DNA from: Carpediemonas membranifera
Taxonomy: Eukaryota; Fornicata
Length of the DNA stretch: 64,000 bases
Direction of reading: 5' to 3'
Assembly: GCA_019828565.1 (NCBI GenBank)
Contig: JAHDYR010000062.1
Span: 1,426,001 to 1,490,000 of the forward strand
Shown: piece after piece, positions 1 through 10,337 of the stretch
Layout: every line of letters begins with the position of its first letter
How positions within the stretch are numbered: the stretch's first letter is position 1
Made by a program: the position numbers and the translations under genes
The notes under the pieces: model-generated
Seen by the model: the letters and a program-made list of their open reading frames with translations, nothing else
The model's database searches: none
Told to the model about the DNA's origin: nothing

Positions 1-396
1 CTTGTCTGGTACATGTGGAAGACGGTGCTCAACCTCGAGATCAACTTGTGGGTTGTCGCGTCGTTCGCACTCATGTTTATCACTCAATGGACCGTCGCCT
101 TTTCGTTCCAGCACTTTAAGGTCAAGAATCGGCCCGAGTTACAGATGAAGGGTGGCGCCGGCATGACCACTATGTGCTGCCTCGCCTTCCCCTTCTACCG
201 ATTCTATCTCTCCTTCGTCCGGGTCGCGTCGTTACTGACGTATCTGTTTTCGTACCAGTCGATTAAGCGGACGGCCATACCGGTCGCCCAAACCGGAGTC
301 GAGTCGACCTTGCCCGAGTACTTCACACTCGAGGACATCCCCAAGCGGGAGAGACGGCATCCGGTGACTACGCCCAGCCTAAATCAATCCCGCTAA
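1..396 (+). CDS. C-terminal part of a polytopic membrane protein (5' end outside window)
   Basis: The reading frame is open from the first base, so the gene begins upstream. The visible 131 residues hold hydrophobic segments near residues 12-35 and 57-88, separated by a short polar stretch, and end in a polar charged tail with an ERRHP motif. This fits the last membrane helices and cytosolic tail of a multi-pass protein. The arrangement recalls the C-terminus of processive family 2 glycosyltransferases, but no catalytic motif lies inside the window, so that is a guess. The stop is followed after a few bases by CTATAAATAG, matching the TAAAT-type sequence after many stops here. Confidence 0.6.
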   Translation, partial: LVWYMWKTVLNLEINLWVVASFALMFITQWTVAFSFQHFKVKNRPELQMKGGAGMTTMCCLAFPFYRFYLSFVRVASLLTYLFSYQSIKRTAIPVAQTGVESTLPEYFTLEDIPKRERRHPVTTPSLNQSR

Positions 397-698
397 ATTT
401 GCGGCTATAAATAGAGTTGAGATTGCGGCTTTCTGGAGTGGGCGAAGGAAGTGTGCCGAGTCTGGTGGGTCCCGAGGCCGATGTTGGTATGGCTGGGTTA
501 AGACTCGAGAAGGTCCCCAATCTTCACCGAATCAACAAGGAAGAGAATCAACAGAAGAAGTTTTTGCGTGGGAAGATTTTCAGCTTCCACTTTTCAGACA
601 GTATCGATATCGATTTCGAACGCGACCAGACAATGCGTTCCACCAAAGTGGTGTCCATTGGTGCCTACTTCTCCATCATTGTCAATGCCGCTTCGAAG

Positions 699-2948
699 AT
701 GCGCGTCGGAACTCATTCTCACTTTCTGACACATCTTCTTCTGTTCCTCGCCTTCAATATCAGTGCAACGGCGCTCGCATCTAGCATTGCTGTTCAACAG
801 ACACAAACGCTGGAAAATCCGAACCTATACACTGGCGGGACGGTCGATGTGGGCTTGCACATGGTGAGCTCCAGTTTCGCTGTCGTTGGGCAGTACGCAA
901 GCCTCAGCAGCGCCGGCCAATCGTATCTGTTCTCTCTTACCAACGGAGAATGGACCTACGTCCAGGAATTCGCCCGCCCGTCAGACGTGGGGTCGTACGA
1001 TTACTTCGGCCGCATGATCACGAGCAACGGGAGTACCGTCGCCATCAGCGCCCACCAGGACGACGACGGAGGTAGCGAGACAGGCTCTGTCTACATCTAC
1101 GAGCCTGACGAAGCTGGCGTCTACGGTACTCCGACGAAACTTTACTCATCCCCCCAGGAAGAGGGCTTCGGCCTCTCAGACCGGCCAGAGCTCATGCACC
1201 GCAGCGTCAGTCGGCTACTACGTCGACTCGACCGAGGCGACCGCCCATGTCGAGTGCGAGACTGGCAAGTTCCAGAACGAGACGGGTCAGACGAGCTGCT
1301 TCACCGCCGAGACCGGGTACATCGCCGCCGGCCCCCACGACAGCCAGCAGACCCCGTGCGACAGCGGCACCCACGCCCACCGCGGACCTGAGCACATGCG
1401 AGCCGTGTCCGCGGCTCCAGCACAGCCTCGGACGGCAAGCCTCACAGCACATGCACTGAGTTCATCCAGTCGAGCACGGTGGTTGATACGGAGTGGTACA
1501 TCACGGTCGACACGTCCGACATGACGGGCGACGTCGCCACTGCTGAGCTGGGGTCGACCTTGTACCGTGTATGGTTTAATGAAAGCAACGAACTTCCGCA
1601 GTTTAGGGTCACAACCTCTTGTGCTGTGGTCAAGAACGGGTCGGCCACTGTCATCGTGCCGTTCGTAGACACGACCACAGACTATTCGGGGACGCACACC
1701 CTCTCGTACAGCCTCACGACGGGGCCCACAGGCTCGTCTACTGTCGTTATCCCCAGCTCATTCGCCATACCAGACACCAAGGTGACTATTACCGGCACAC
1801 AGGCGACTGGCGTCGTCTCAAGCCCAGTGTGCCCCACGGCCACCATGGTGCTCGGCTCATTACAAACCTGCTCGACCGCAACAATAGTCGATGGAGCTGT
1901 CAAGTGTATCTCGGATCCAGAGATAATCAACGCCGCCACTATCGCCAGCACCCTGTCGCCGTCAGTTGGCGGGACCATTGCGTCTGGCGAGACTGCATTC
2001 ATCGCCCTGACCGGCGCGCAGTTTACCAGCACTGCTCAGCTCTCGGTAGGGTATGATGGCGTCCTCCTCGGCGTAGACGTGGGCGACCGCATTACCTTCA
2101 CTGTCCCGGCCTCTTCTGACTCGACAAAGCAGGAAGCTCATGTGATTACGGCCGAGCTCGACGGCGCCGCCTTCCTGACCGAGACTGTCACCGTTACTGT
2201 CCCAGTTGCCCCGACCCCGGCCGGTTTCGACTGGGTCACGGTGACAATCGTGGGTGTGTTGGTCGCCGCCTTCGCGACTGTCATCATTCTCGTCGTGGTG
2301 CTGCTCGTCATGCTGCTGCTTGTCGCCATCGTCAGCTCGGGCGCGCTTGCCATCGCCCAGAAGGTGATGGCGAAGAAGGCCAACCCGGTCGTCAAGCTCA
2401 ACGCCCTCCAGCTCGCATCCATGGACGGAAACGCCGAGACCCTCCTCAAGCTCTGCACTGACACCCCCACCTCGTTGCTCGAGTCCCAGATCAACGCACG
2501 GGACGCTGACGGTCGCACTGCTGTCTTCTTCGCGACTCAGGGTGGGTTCGCCGGGTGTGTCACAATCCTGGCAGACAACGGTGCGGATGTTGACATTGCG
2601 ACAAACTCACACTGGAAGAAGGGCCGCAAGAGGGCAGTGAAGGGCATGGGGATGTTCAACGGCGATGCCCCCATTCATGTGGCGGCATCATCAGGTGACA
2701 TCGACTGCCTCCGCGCCTTCCTCGCTGCCAAGGCTGACACGACGCTCGCGAACGACGACGGCTGCACTGCCCTGACCCTCGCCTTGGCCGGACTTCACGA
2801 CGAATGCGTCGAAGTCATCAGGGAGGCCATGCCGGCCAAGAAGCTGTCTGACGCTACTGAAGTCCAGAGCGGTAGCGACACCGACGAGCTCGGGGACATC
2901 GGGCTGGGGGTTCCAGAGCGTCTGGACCAGTGTGAGGGGGATATGTAA
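699..2948 (+). pseudogene. Receptor-like type I membrane protein (FG-GAP, ephrin-receptor-like Cys-rich, TM, ankyrin), broken by apparent frameshifts
   Basis: Coding signal runs through the interval but changes frame three times. From 699 (alternative start 633) there is a signal peptide with a long Leu/Phe core, then FG-GAP-like beta-propeller repeats up to about 1175. About 1170-1370 reads in the next frame as a Cys-rich GCC2/GCC3 (ephrin-receptor-like) module with the motif TGQSSC and a second TGQTSC. About 1370-1410 reads in the third frame (STCEPCP). From about 1411 to the stop the original frame resumes: extracellular beta-rich part, a strong TM helix (near 2225-2340), then at least three ankyrin repeats in the cytosol. 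Both propeller and Cys-rich parts look short, so bases may also be missing. Single-base assembly errors or real decay would both explain it; no GT-AG introns fit. The predicted role is a cell-surface receptor or adhesion protein. Confidence 0.7.
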
Positions 2949-3341
2949 CATGGGATGGGATGTATATATGTAGCATTGGTAATGACGTAAATGGATAGCT
3001 GGGTGAGGTGACGTGCCTTCGGTGATTCACTGCGACCTCAATGGAGGAGGTCAGCCACAGCCGAGGCCGAACTGTGTTGCCAGTGCCGTAGACAGGAGCC
3101 CATTCATCTCGAAGTCGCGTATGGGGCTGCACTGTTCGGTTCCGCCGGCACTCCCTCCTGTGCTCCGTACCAACACTTTGCTCGAGCTCTTCCTGGCATC
3201 ATGCTCCGGCACAACGTCGTCGTGACTGTCACGATGGTCTCGGAATTGCGCACTTCCATCGTGTGCCCATTCGACAGTATTCTTATCCTGCGCGGCACAG
3301 TGCCGAACCAAACAACAGCAACGAGACATTAAGCGCAGCGC
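2949..3341. other. Intergenic region with an open stretch lacking a start codon
   Basis: GTAAATGG near 2985 is a candidate polyadenylation signal for the gene to the left. On the plus strand about 3013-3330 stays open without a good ATG, and the opposite strand is also partly open, so coding direction cannot be decided. The last 40 bases before the next gene are A/C-rich (AACCAAACAACAGCAACG), a pattern seen before several starts in the window. I see no confident gene here. Confidence 0.35.
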
Positions 3342-5000
3342 ATGTCTCAACCCATCCAAATCCGGTGCCTCTTGTGCGATGGCATGAAGAAGATCAGAGG
3401 TACACTCTCGTTACTCCATTATGCCATCCAATTCGAGCCAGATGCCGATGACAGCTACGTCACAGCCGAGGATGCCGTTAACCCGGGCAATGGGCATCTC
3501 AAATACCTTGTGAACATCAAACCATCATGTGTGCGGCATAGTGCACTGGCTACGCATCTTCCAACGACCGATGTGGAGCACATCTACTACGAGCTCGAGC
3601 ACATCGTTAGCAAGTCCATCGCCGCCAGGTACCACCGCAGAGGCTCACTGGAGAAGATATACAGCCCTGTGCACCGCTCCGTGTCGCGGCATTCCCTGGA
3701 TATGGAGCGTACGTCCCTCTGGACGGGAGACGAGCCGATCAAGGCTCAGCCACGCCTGCCCCGGCACTATCTGCTGCTCAGCTATAGGAGGAGAGACGCT
3801 AGCAGCAAGAAACGGCGCGTGGTTCGTTCGCATGCGTACTTTTTAGCTGACGCAGCCCAGTTGCTTGGGCTATACGGCGCACTCATCGCTTCTGTAGTAT
3901 CATCAAAGCGGTACGACCGGAAGCTAAAGGAGCAGCGGAGAAAGGGAGTCTCTCTCATGGAGCCCCCGTCCGGGGCGGGACTCAGCCCGCCCCACACTGA
4001 CGAAGCCGTCGTCGCCCTCTTCAATCGGGCAGCAGAGCACCTTCCCATTCCCGTAGCCGACGACAACAGGAAGCAGCTGGCGGGGAAGCTGGCAAGAAGC
4101 AGAGACGGGCTGCAGCAGGTCAGGACGCACTACCAGCTGCCGCCCCTGCCGTCCCACCGCAAGCCGGTGTATGACTATCCATCGGACGTGACAGTCGACT
4201 CGTTCGCATCATCTGATGAGGAGATCGGCATTAGGATGCGTGCATCGACCAACGAAGAGGAGCCGACTCCGCGTTCGAGGTTCGGACGCGGGGCAATCCG
4301 TCGAGACCATCCCGCAGCTCACAGGAGCCCCCAGAAGGAGCGGACTCTACCGGTGTTCGAGCCCGTGACAGGGGAGGCGTCAGTCGACCACGAAATCGAG
4401 CAGGTCATCCCCTCGCTCGCACAGGCGCCGTCAGTTCCGATGACCCCGAACCGGCCGGCAGTTATGACCACTGTGGCCTTCCAGACTGTGCTGAATGCAG
4501 CCCCGCGGGTATTTACTGCTACGGCGCCGACCCTGCTGTATTCAGACCAGACGCACGGCCGGTCGCTGAAGACGCTTTACCGCAACTGTGAGGGGTTCGA
4601 CGCCACTGTCCTGTGCATTGAGACCGAGCTCGGCGGGGTCATCGGCGCCTTCGTCACGAGCGAGTGGAGACCGCACCAGCACCGCACGTACTACGGGACC
4701 GGCGAGAGCTTCGTGTTCAGGGCCAAGGGGCGGGCATGCACGCTCTTCCCATGGTCGGGCGCCAACAACTCGTTCCAACTCTGCTGTAACGACATCCTCG
4801 CAGTCGGCGGGGGCGGGCCAGGATTAGGGGCGGCAATTTATTTAACGCGGACACTGGAGAAGGGCGAGTCGTGCGACTGCCCGACATTTACCGCACCATG
4901 CCTCAGCCGCTGGGCCGGTAGCGAGGACAGGACGCACTGCGAGTTCGCCGTGGCATCCATAGACGTGTGGGGGCTGCATAGAATGGCGACGGGACGGTGA
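3342..5000 (+). CDS. GRAM-TLDc domain protein (OXR1/NCOA7-like)
   Basis: This is a 552-residue protein. Residues 5-60 read as the start of a GRAM/PH-like domain (a beta strand, then GTLSLL and QFEPDA), with a helical region to about residue 185. The middle (200-380) is low-complexity and charged. The C-terminal 170 residues form a TLDc domain: TLLYSDQTHGRSLKTLY, a GGVIGAFVT strand, FPWSGANNSFQLC and a final VWG. GRAM plus TLDc is the layout of OXR1/NCOA7 proteins, which bind the V-ATPase and protect against oxidative stress. The family is confident; the exact function is inferred. It is convergent with the EXS gene to the right, with about 230 bases between. Confidence 0.85.
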   Translation: MSQPIQIRCLLCDGMKKIRGTLSLLHYAIQFEPDADDSYVTAEDAVNPGNGHLKYLVNIKPSCVRHSALATHLPTTDVEHIYYELEHIVSKSIAARYHRRGSLEKIYSPVHRSVSRHSLDMERTSLWTGDEPIKAQPRLPRHYLLLSYRRRDASSKKRRVVRSHAYFLADAAQLLGLYGALIASVVSSKRYDRKLKEQRRKGVSLMEPPSGAGLSPPHTDEAVVALFNRAAEHLPIPVADDNRKQLAGKLARSRDGLQQVRTHYQLPPLPSHRKPVYDYPSDVTVDSFASSDEEIGIRMRASTNEEEPTPRSRFGRGAIRRDHPAAHRSPQKERTLPVFEPVTGEASVDHEIEQVIPSLAQAPSVPMTPNRPAVMTTVAFQTVLNAAPRVFTATAPTLLYSDQTHGRSLKTLYRNCEGFDATVLCIETELGGVIGAFVTSEWRPHQHRTYYGTGESFVFRAKGRACTLFPWSGANNSFQLCCNDILAVGGGGPGLGAAIYLTRTLEKGESCDCPTFTAPCLSRWAGSEDRTHCEFAVASIDVWGLHRMATGR

Positions 5001-5045
5001 TGTGGCTGGATGGGCTCTAGTATGTTACTGGCCCTCATGCTTGTA

Positions 5046-5073
5046 ATAATAAACGCAACCAGGGGTTTATTAT
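5046..5073. repeat. A/T-rich inverted repeat between convergent genes
   Basis: ATAATAAAC and GTTTATTAT are perfect 9-base arms separated by a 10-base loop. The element lies 46 bases after the TLDc stop and between two genes that face each other, so it may supply A/T-rich 3'-end signals to both strands. The rest of the gap to 5227 shows nothing recognisable. Confidence 0.45.
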
Positions 5074-5227
5074 AATAATTGAGACTGGTGTGATCATTTT
5101 TCAGCATTGACCGAAGGACTGTTGCGAACCGTCATGGCGGAACGATGGTAACCCAGGTTCAAGGCCTTCAGGTAGAGTGGCAATCCTCAGGATTAACACT
5201 GGCGGTCGACTATGACTCGTCTTAAAC

Positions 5228-6781
5228 TCAGATTAAATTATACACACCGCCTGGGGTCGAGATAATCGGCGTATTAGGGGCATTGAGCATATCAATTGTG
5301 TCCAGCAGAGGCAGCCGCTCTGTACTCTGGGCTTCCCTGATCATGGTGTGCAGCTCCCGCTGTCTTCTGATCTTCATTGTCGCGATCTGCCCGTGGGCCT
5401 TTCCAGGCTTCTCAATCATCGCAGAGAAGTAAAGCCCGCGGAACGCCACCCACATGAACCTGCGTAGGATCTCTAGCAGGCCAAGGACGAGGTTGAGAGT
5501 CTGCGGGTAGGGCCACAGGCCATGCGGGGTGAGGGTGAGGGCCCACGCGAAGCGGAGGGGGATATTGGCGAGCGGGATCAAGATGTAGGGGAGTACACCG
5601 GGGTACAGGCACTCTCTCAGTCTGATACGGCCGCCCTCGAACGAAATCATGCCCCAATCGGCGAAAATGTCCCAGATGTAGCAATATGCGGTCGATATGA
5701 TGACGAGAATGAGGTTGACGGCGACTACCCAGTCCCATGGTACCATGCCGGCGTTCTCAAACACACCAATCGTGCCAGATACAGCAACTGCGACTATGCA
5801 CGTGAGGTACTTGACCGCATTGAGAGAGGGCATGATCCTCTCGCGGTGAACGGGCTTGCGGAAGCACTGGGAGAGGCACTGGATGAATCTCCAGAGGTAT
5901 GGAACGATGGAGACGACGTCAGAGAGCAGGGGCGCCAGGGTGATGCAGACCGGCATGCGGGTCGTCGCAGTAAAGGTGAAGAGGCCGCCCGTAAACACGA
6001 GACAGGTGCCCTCCGCGAACATGCGCAGGGGTATGACGAGGGAGGTCGTGATGTCTGCGAGCATGGTGCGTCGGAAGATGGGCACGGCAAATGGGCCGAG
6101 GAAGAAGCTGGCAAGGTCCTTGATGATGACACGGCGGGAGGAGCGGTGGAAGCCGTGGAAGGGCCACACGTAGATCAGCAGGGATGCGTAGTTGACTGCT
6201 GTGAAGATGGTGGAGGGCACTCGGATGGTGCACAGCCCGAGAAGGTGCAGCGTGATATGGTGTCGGGTGCCCAGCGTGAACAAGAAGAAGGAGCTCAGCC
6301 AGAGGTTGGCGAGGACAAGGGCGTTCTTGAACACCTGGACTGAGGTAATCAGGCGGCCCTTGAGGTCGAGTACGATGTGAAACGGAATCGAGTGGCGTTC
6401 AAAGAAGAAAAGGACCAGTGCCCAGCATAGTATGGGGCTGAAGAACATCAGGTTGGCGTAAAATATGGGGGCAGACACATAGTAGGCCGGGAGCGCCATG
6501 ATGGGCGGGTTGAAGGCATTGGTGAGGGTCGCAATCAGCAATGCGGCGAGAGTGCCAAGCGAAAGGCCGAGTTTGAAGCTATCAGTCCGTTTGACACGGA
6601 TTTGCCTGACATACTTCCAGTATGAGGGATACTGGATGAACGTGCCCTCCTGAACAACGCCCATGGGCGTTAACGGCGTTCCTGCTGCCAACAATGGACG
6701 TTCCAGGCCTAATGCATCCGAGGAAAGCGACGATTCACTGCCATAGCTGTCCTTGGGAATCGGAACCTCAATCGTTGGCAT
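5228..6781 (-). CDS. EXS-domain membrane protein (XPR1/ERD1-like, without SPX)
   Basis: This 517-residue protein has about eight to ten membrane helices from residue 70 on. The C-terminal half carries the EXS signature: VPYLWRFIQC, a NAVKYL helix, TAYCYIWDIFADWG near residue 370, and RRFMWVAFRGLY near residue 450. EXS proteins such as XPR1 export phosphate; ERD1-type members act in the Golgi. Full-length XPR1 starts with an SPX domain. Here the N-terminus is only a 70-residue polar tail, so the inositol-pyrophosphate-sensing part is absent, as in ERD1. The gene points in the same direction as the SET and MATE genes that follow it on the map. Confidence 0.85.
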   Translation of the reverse strand: MPTIEVPIPKDSYGSESSLSSDALGLERPLLAAGTPLTPMGVVQEGTFIQYPSYWKYVRQIRVKRTDSFKLGLSLGTLAALLIATLTNAFNPPIMALPAYYVSAPIFYANLMFFSPILCWALVLFFFERHSIPFHIVLDLKGRLITSVQVFKNALVLANLWLSSFFLFTLGTRHHITLHLLGLCTIRVPSTIFTAVNYASLLIYVWPFHGFHRSSRRVIIKDLASFFLGPFAVPIFRRTMLADITTSLVIPLRMFAEGTCLVFTGGLFTFTATTRMPVCITLAPLLSDVVSIVPYLWRFIQCLSQCFRKPVHRERIMPSLNAVKYLTCIVAVAVSGTIGVFENAGMVPWDWVVAVNLILVIISTAYCYIWDIFADWGMISFEGGRIRLRECLYPGVLPYILIPLANIPLRFAWALTLTPHGLWPYPQTLNLVLGLLEILRRFMWVAFRGLYFSAMIEKPGKAHGQIATMKIRRQRELHTMIREAQSTERLPLLDTIDMLNAPNTPIISTPGGVYNLI

Positions 6782-6896
6782 CGATGATCGCGGTCACCCG
6801 ATTTCCAGAAGATCTCACAACGATGGTTCAGCTGACTATTCATGACCACATTGATCCCGGCCCTGCTTGCCGTGTGTGTAAGCTGATTTACAATAC

Positions 6897-8030
6897 CTAC
6901 CCAAGCTGCTGTAGGGCGTTTTCAAGAACAGTTCTTTCGCAACGAACAATGGGCGCTCCCTTCCCGCGCGGTTCGCCGAGCAGACCCAGACGCCGGCTAA
7001 CAAGGTCGATACACGCCTGCCTCACGCTCAGCTCGGCTGGGGGCCAGACTGGTTCGTCGCTGAGGCCTATGGCGCTGCTGACAAGGACGAGAATCTCGTC
7101 AGCCTCAATAACGCGTGAAGCCGGGTGGTAGTTGATCGGCAAGTCAATATCAGTCAACGGAACGCCCTTCTCGACGTCGAGGAAACCTGCTATAAAGTCG
7201 GGATCGATGTCCTCGACGGCGGGGCAGACCTCCACCAGCAGCCCGCCCGCTACCCGGACAACCTCACGGGGCACGGGGTCGTGCGGTACGAATCCGTACT
7301 TTAGCAGCAAGTTGGGTGTATCCAGGTCACCGTAGGAAAGCCAGAGCTCCTCGCCGGGGGAGATGGTGGTGTCGGTGACGATCTGGTAGCTGTTGCCTGT
7401 CTGTACAAGGCTTACAGTGTGCCCGGACGGCCTGTGGTTGAAAGCTGAGACGAATGGCGGGAGGACGGTGCCCCAGGCCCCGTGTTGGAACGAGTACGAC
7501 ATCAGCACATGGCATACGTGCCTGAACATGGTCAGGGTCACGGGGCGGGGGAAGAAGTCGGTGTGGGCCGCTGTGAACGGCTGGACCAACTCTACAAAGG
7601 CGGCGTCCATGCGCTGTTGGTTGTCTCTGATGTCGCCGAGCAGGTCGGTGCCGCTGAGCGTCTCAATCTCGTCCTCAGACCAGTGGAAGGGGAGCCACTT
7701 GGTTGTGGGGGCGGGCAGTGTTGCTAGGTAAGGCTCCCACTGTGAGTTGGGGCTGTAGTGGAGCTCAAAGAGGAGGGCAAGGGCAAGGGGCACCCAATCG
7801 CCACTGGAATCGTTCAAAAGAACATCAATTCGGTCCTCAATGATGTGCTTGATAGTCGTGTTGCGGTAGGTGAGGATAGAAGACGCCGGGATGGTGGCTA
7901 CAACCGTCCCAGCGGTGATATGGTTGTTGGAGACAACCCCGAGCCCTGAAACGCTCCTAGTGGATAGCTCCACCTCGGGTATAACCTTAAACCCTCTCTC
8001 CTCCATCCACATCGCATATTCATCGTTCAT
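6897..8030 (-). CDS. SET-domain protein lysine methyltransferase (RuBisCO-LSMT/SETD6 type)
   Basis: This is a 377-residue protein. The SET core begins near residue 25 (GLGVV, then AGTVVATIP) and contains the long inserted helical iSET region typical of the class. It ends with the cofactor-binding and catalytic motifs: a SAFNHRPSG segment (the usual NH near the S-adenosylmethionine pocket) and ELWLSYGD, which holds the conserved Tyr. A helical substrate-binding region follows. The family methylates non-histone proteins, often ribosomal or translation factors. I prefer the ATG at 8030 because its leader is A/C-rich (CAACAACTAACGATA). An ATG at 8072 is also in frame. Confidence 0.85.
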   Translation of the reverse strand: MNDEYAMWMEERGFKVIPEVELSTRSVSGLGVVSNNHITAGTVVATIPASSILTYRNTTIKHIIEDRIDVLLNDSSGDWVPLALALLFELHYSPNSQWEPYLATLPAPTTKWLPFHWSEDEIETLSGTDLLGDIRDNQQRMDAAFVELVQPFTAAHTDFFPRPVTLTMFRHVCHVLMSYSFQHGAWGTVLPPFVSAFNHRPSGHTVSLVQTGNSYQIVTDTTISPGEELWLSYGDLDTPNLLLKYGFVPHDPVPREVVRVAGGLLVEVCPAVEDIDPDFIAGFLDVEKGVPLTDIDLPINYHPASRVIEADEILVLVSSAIGLSDEPVWPPAELSVRQACIDLVSRRLGLLGEPRGKGAPIVRCERTVLENALQQLG

Positions 8031-8164
8031 TATCGTTAGTTGTTGTCGTGTTGTGCAGTCATGGCCGGTCAATGACTACTGGTGACGCTGCCACCCTGCC
8101 TGCTGGCCCAGCCTACGTAGCTCACCCCATACAAGTATTGAAGGCAGGTTTTTAAAAGAAAAAC

Positions 8165-9988
8165 TTAGAAAGCCTCGACCTCCTCGGCCATCGCCTCGAG
8201 CATATCAACCTCGCTATGCGGTGCTGTCTTGATGATATGACGCCTATGAAGCACGGCACGCCTCCACAGCCGCCACACGGCGACACCCGACATGATGACG
8301 GTGAGCACTGTGGCGACGGTGTCGGCGATGGGGTTTGTGGCCATGATGGACTCTGGGGTCTTGATGGTGAAGGTGAAGAGGATGATGAGTGGTATGGCGA
8401 CGACCATCTGGCGGGCGAACATGGAAACCATGCCGAGGAGGGGCATCTTAATAGCTATGAATGTCATGGAGATGAGCATCTGGTAGCCGACCACCCAGAA
8501 CATGGCCGCCTGGATGCGGGCAAACAGCGAACCGATGCGGAGGGTCTCGGCGTCGTTGGTGAAGAGGCGCAGGTAGACGTACGGGCCGGCCATGAGGATC
8601 GCCCAAGCGACAATGCCGATGGCGATACCGACAGCAAGGGCGAAAGCCACAGCCCCTGCCAGTCGGCGGTAGAGGTGGGCACCGTAGGCGTATCCGATGA
8701 TGGGTAGCTGACCCTGACCTATGGCCATGAGGGGGACAAAGAGGAACATGACGCTGCGGGAAACAATCTGGGAAGCAGCGAGGTACTTGCCGATCTGGTC
8801 CTCGTCGATAATGTAGCTGAACGAGAGGTTGGCTACGAACATCTTGAGACTGCCCCCGATTCGTTGGACGAAGAGTGCGACAGAGACGAGGACGATGTGG
8901 AACATCAGGCGGGGCTCGGGGATGAAGCCAGAGAGGCGGATACGGACGCCAGACTCGTTAAAGAACGTGTAGAAAGCAAAAATGACGGCGGCCGGGACGA
9001 CTTGGGCGGTGACGGTGGCAATTGCACAGCCTGTGGTACCCATGTCCAAGGCGAGGATGAGCACGAGGTCGAGGGTGACGTTGATGGCGGCACTGCATGT
9101 CATGGAAACCATCGCCCAGTTGGGCCGGCCGTCTGCGCGGAGGATGTTGTTGGCACAAATATAAAGCACTTGGCCGAAGGCACCGGCGAGGAGGATGCGG
9201 CCGTAGGGGAGGGCGTGGGCCATGATGTCGTCATTTGCACCGGAAATGTCAAAAAAGAACGGCAGCAGGAAGAAAAGAGCTGCCGGGTATGCGATGCAGA
9301 TGATGATACCAAGGAGGAGGGTGTTGCACACCGTGCGGGACGTCTTGGTGTAGTCTCGCTCGCCGAGTGCCTGGGACACGCCGGCGTTGAGGCCCATGCC
9401 CAGACCCGACCCGATGCCGCCGGCCAGACTCTCGATGGGGTAGAACAGACTGATCGCAGCCACTGCATCGTCGCCACCGCTGGATGAGCGGCCCACGACG
9501 GCGATATCGATGATCGCGTAGAGCATCTGAACAAAGAGGCCGAAAGCTGCGGGGACACAGAACTGCATGAATAGGAGAGGGATGGAACGATTGGCCATGA
9601 AGGCGTGGGCGCCCCTGGAATGGTCGGGCGAGGGACTGGGGGCCTCAGTGACGGAAGAGACGGAAATGGTCTGCCCGGAGCCCGTACTGCGGGATTCGGT
9701 CAAATGGTCAGCGCCAAAGCTGGGTTCCGGCATGTAGTTGTTCGGATCGTCGGCATCCTCGTCAACAGCGGGATAAGGCTGCTCACGGAGCGTTTTGATG
9801 CTTTCCTTGGTGAGCTCAGTGATTGTATGAGGTTCGTTCTCCTCAATGTCGTCAGGCACCGTGATACTGATTTCGGAAGAGCCAGAATCAGTCTCGGAAA
9901 CGGAGTCGTAGGCGCTGGTTTCACTAATGGACTGTGAATCCTGCTCACTGTCGCTAGAAAGCGTCGATCCTGAATCATCCGTTGGCAT
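8165..9988 (-). CDS. MATE-family multidrug/cation antiporter
   Basis: This 607-residue protein has a polar, Ser/Asp-rich N-terminal tail of about 130 residues and then twelve predicted membrane helices. Typical MatE features are visible: the first helix reads FCVPAAFGLFVQMLYAIIDI, followed by a YPIESLAGGIGSGLGMG loop, and a second half opening with a similar pattern (FVQRIGGSLKMFVANLS). MATE proteins expel organic cations using a Na+ or H+ gradient. The in-frame ATG at 10087 would add 33 residues; 9988 fits the acidic tail better. Stop-proximal sequence is A/T-rich. Confidence 0.9.
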   Translation of the reverse strand: MPTDDSGSTLSSDSEQDSQSISETSAYDSVSETDSGSSEISITVPDDIEENEPHTITELTKESIKTLREQPYPAVDEDADDPNNYMPEPSFGADHLTESRSTGSGQTISVSSVTEAPSPSPDHSRGAHAFMANRSIPLLFMQFCVPAAFGLFVQMLYAIIDIAVVGRSSSGGDDAVAAISLFYPIESLAGGIGSGLGMGLNAGVSQALGERDYTKTSRTVCNTLLLGIIICIAYPAALFFLLPFFFDISGANDDIMAHALPYGRILLAGAFGQVLYICANNILRADGRPNWAMVSMTCSAAINVTLDLVLILALDMGTTGCAIATVTAQVVPAAVIFAFYTFFNESGVRIRLSGFIPEPRLMFHIVLVSVALFVQRIGGSLKMFVANLSFSYIIDEDQIGKYLAASQIVSRSVMFLFVPLMAIGQGQLPIIGYAYGAHLYRRLAGAVAFALAVGIAIGIVAWAILMAGPYVYLRLFTNDAETLRIGSLFARIQAAMFWVVGYQMLISMTFIAIKMPLLGMVSMFARQMVVAIPLIILFTFTIKTPESIMATNPIADTVATVLTVIMSGVAVWRLWRRAVLHRRHIIKTAPHSEVDMLEAMAEEVEAF

Positions 9989-10337
9989 TTTGGATATTCG
10001 CCGGGACCCTGTAGAGTAGCAAGTCGATTTCGACTTGATCAGAGTTACCAGGTAAGGAGCCGGCGTGACCATGTCAACATCAACCATACCTCCAAGCGCA
10101 CCCTCAGAGCAGTAGTAGCCTCAGGATCGTATGTGGCTCGAGCTTAGGGGAAATGACTTTTCGAGACCGGCGATCAATCAACCGAGTGAAATACACGGGG
10201 CCGTATCTGGCTGGAATAACAAGCTGCACATGAGCAAACCATCCACATGGACCCTATTCCGCCAATATCATCAGTGATGATCTCCATTTGATGTCAAGAT
10301 ATCACCAAATCTAGGCTGCGAATTTATGATCGTCTGC
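9989..10337. other. Intergenic region upstream of the MATE gene
   Basis: No open frame with coding character is seen. It should hold the MATE promoter and the 3' end of the unknown gene to the right, which is on the same strand. No repeat or RNA gene stands out. Confidence 0.4.

Noticed and set aside
5150-5225. Possible tRNA B box (GGTTCAAGGCC)
   Set aside because: The bases around it cannot form T, anticodon and acceptor stems of a tRNA.
5522-6343. 273-codon open frame on the plus strand
   Set aside because: Antisense to the EXS gene; composition (Glu/Asp/Arg/Gly repeats) is that of a shadow of a membrane-protein gene, with no domain.
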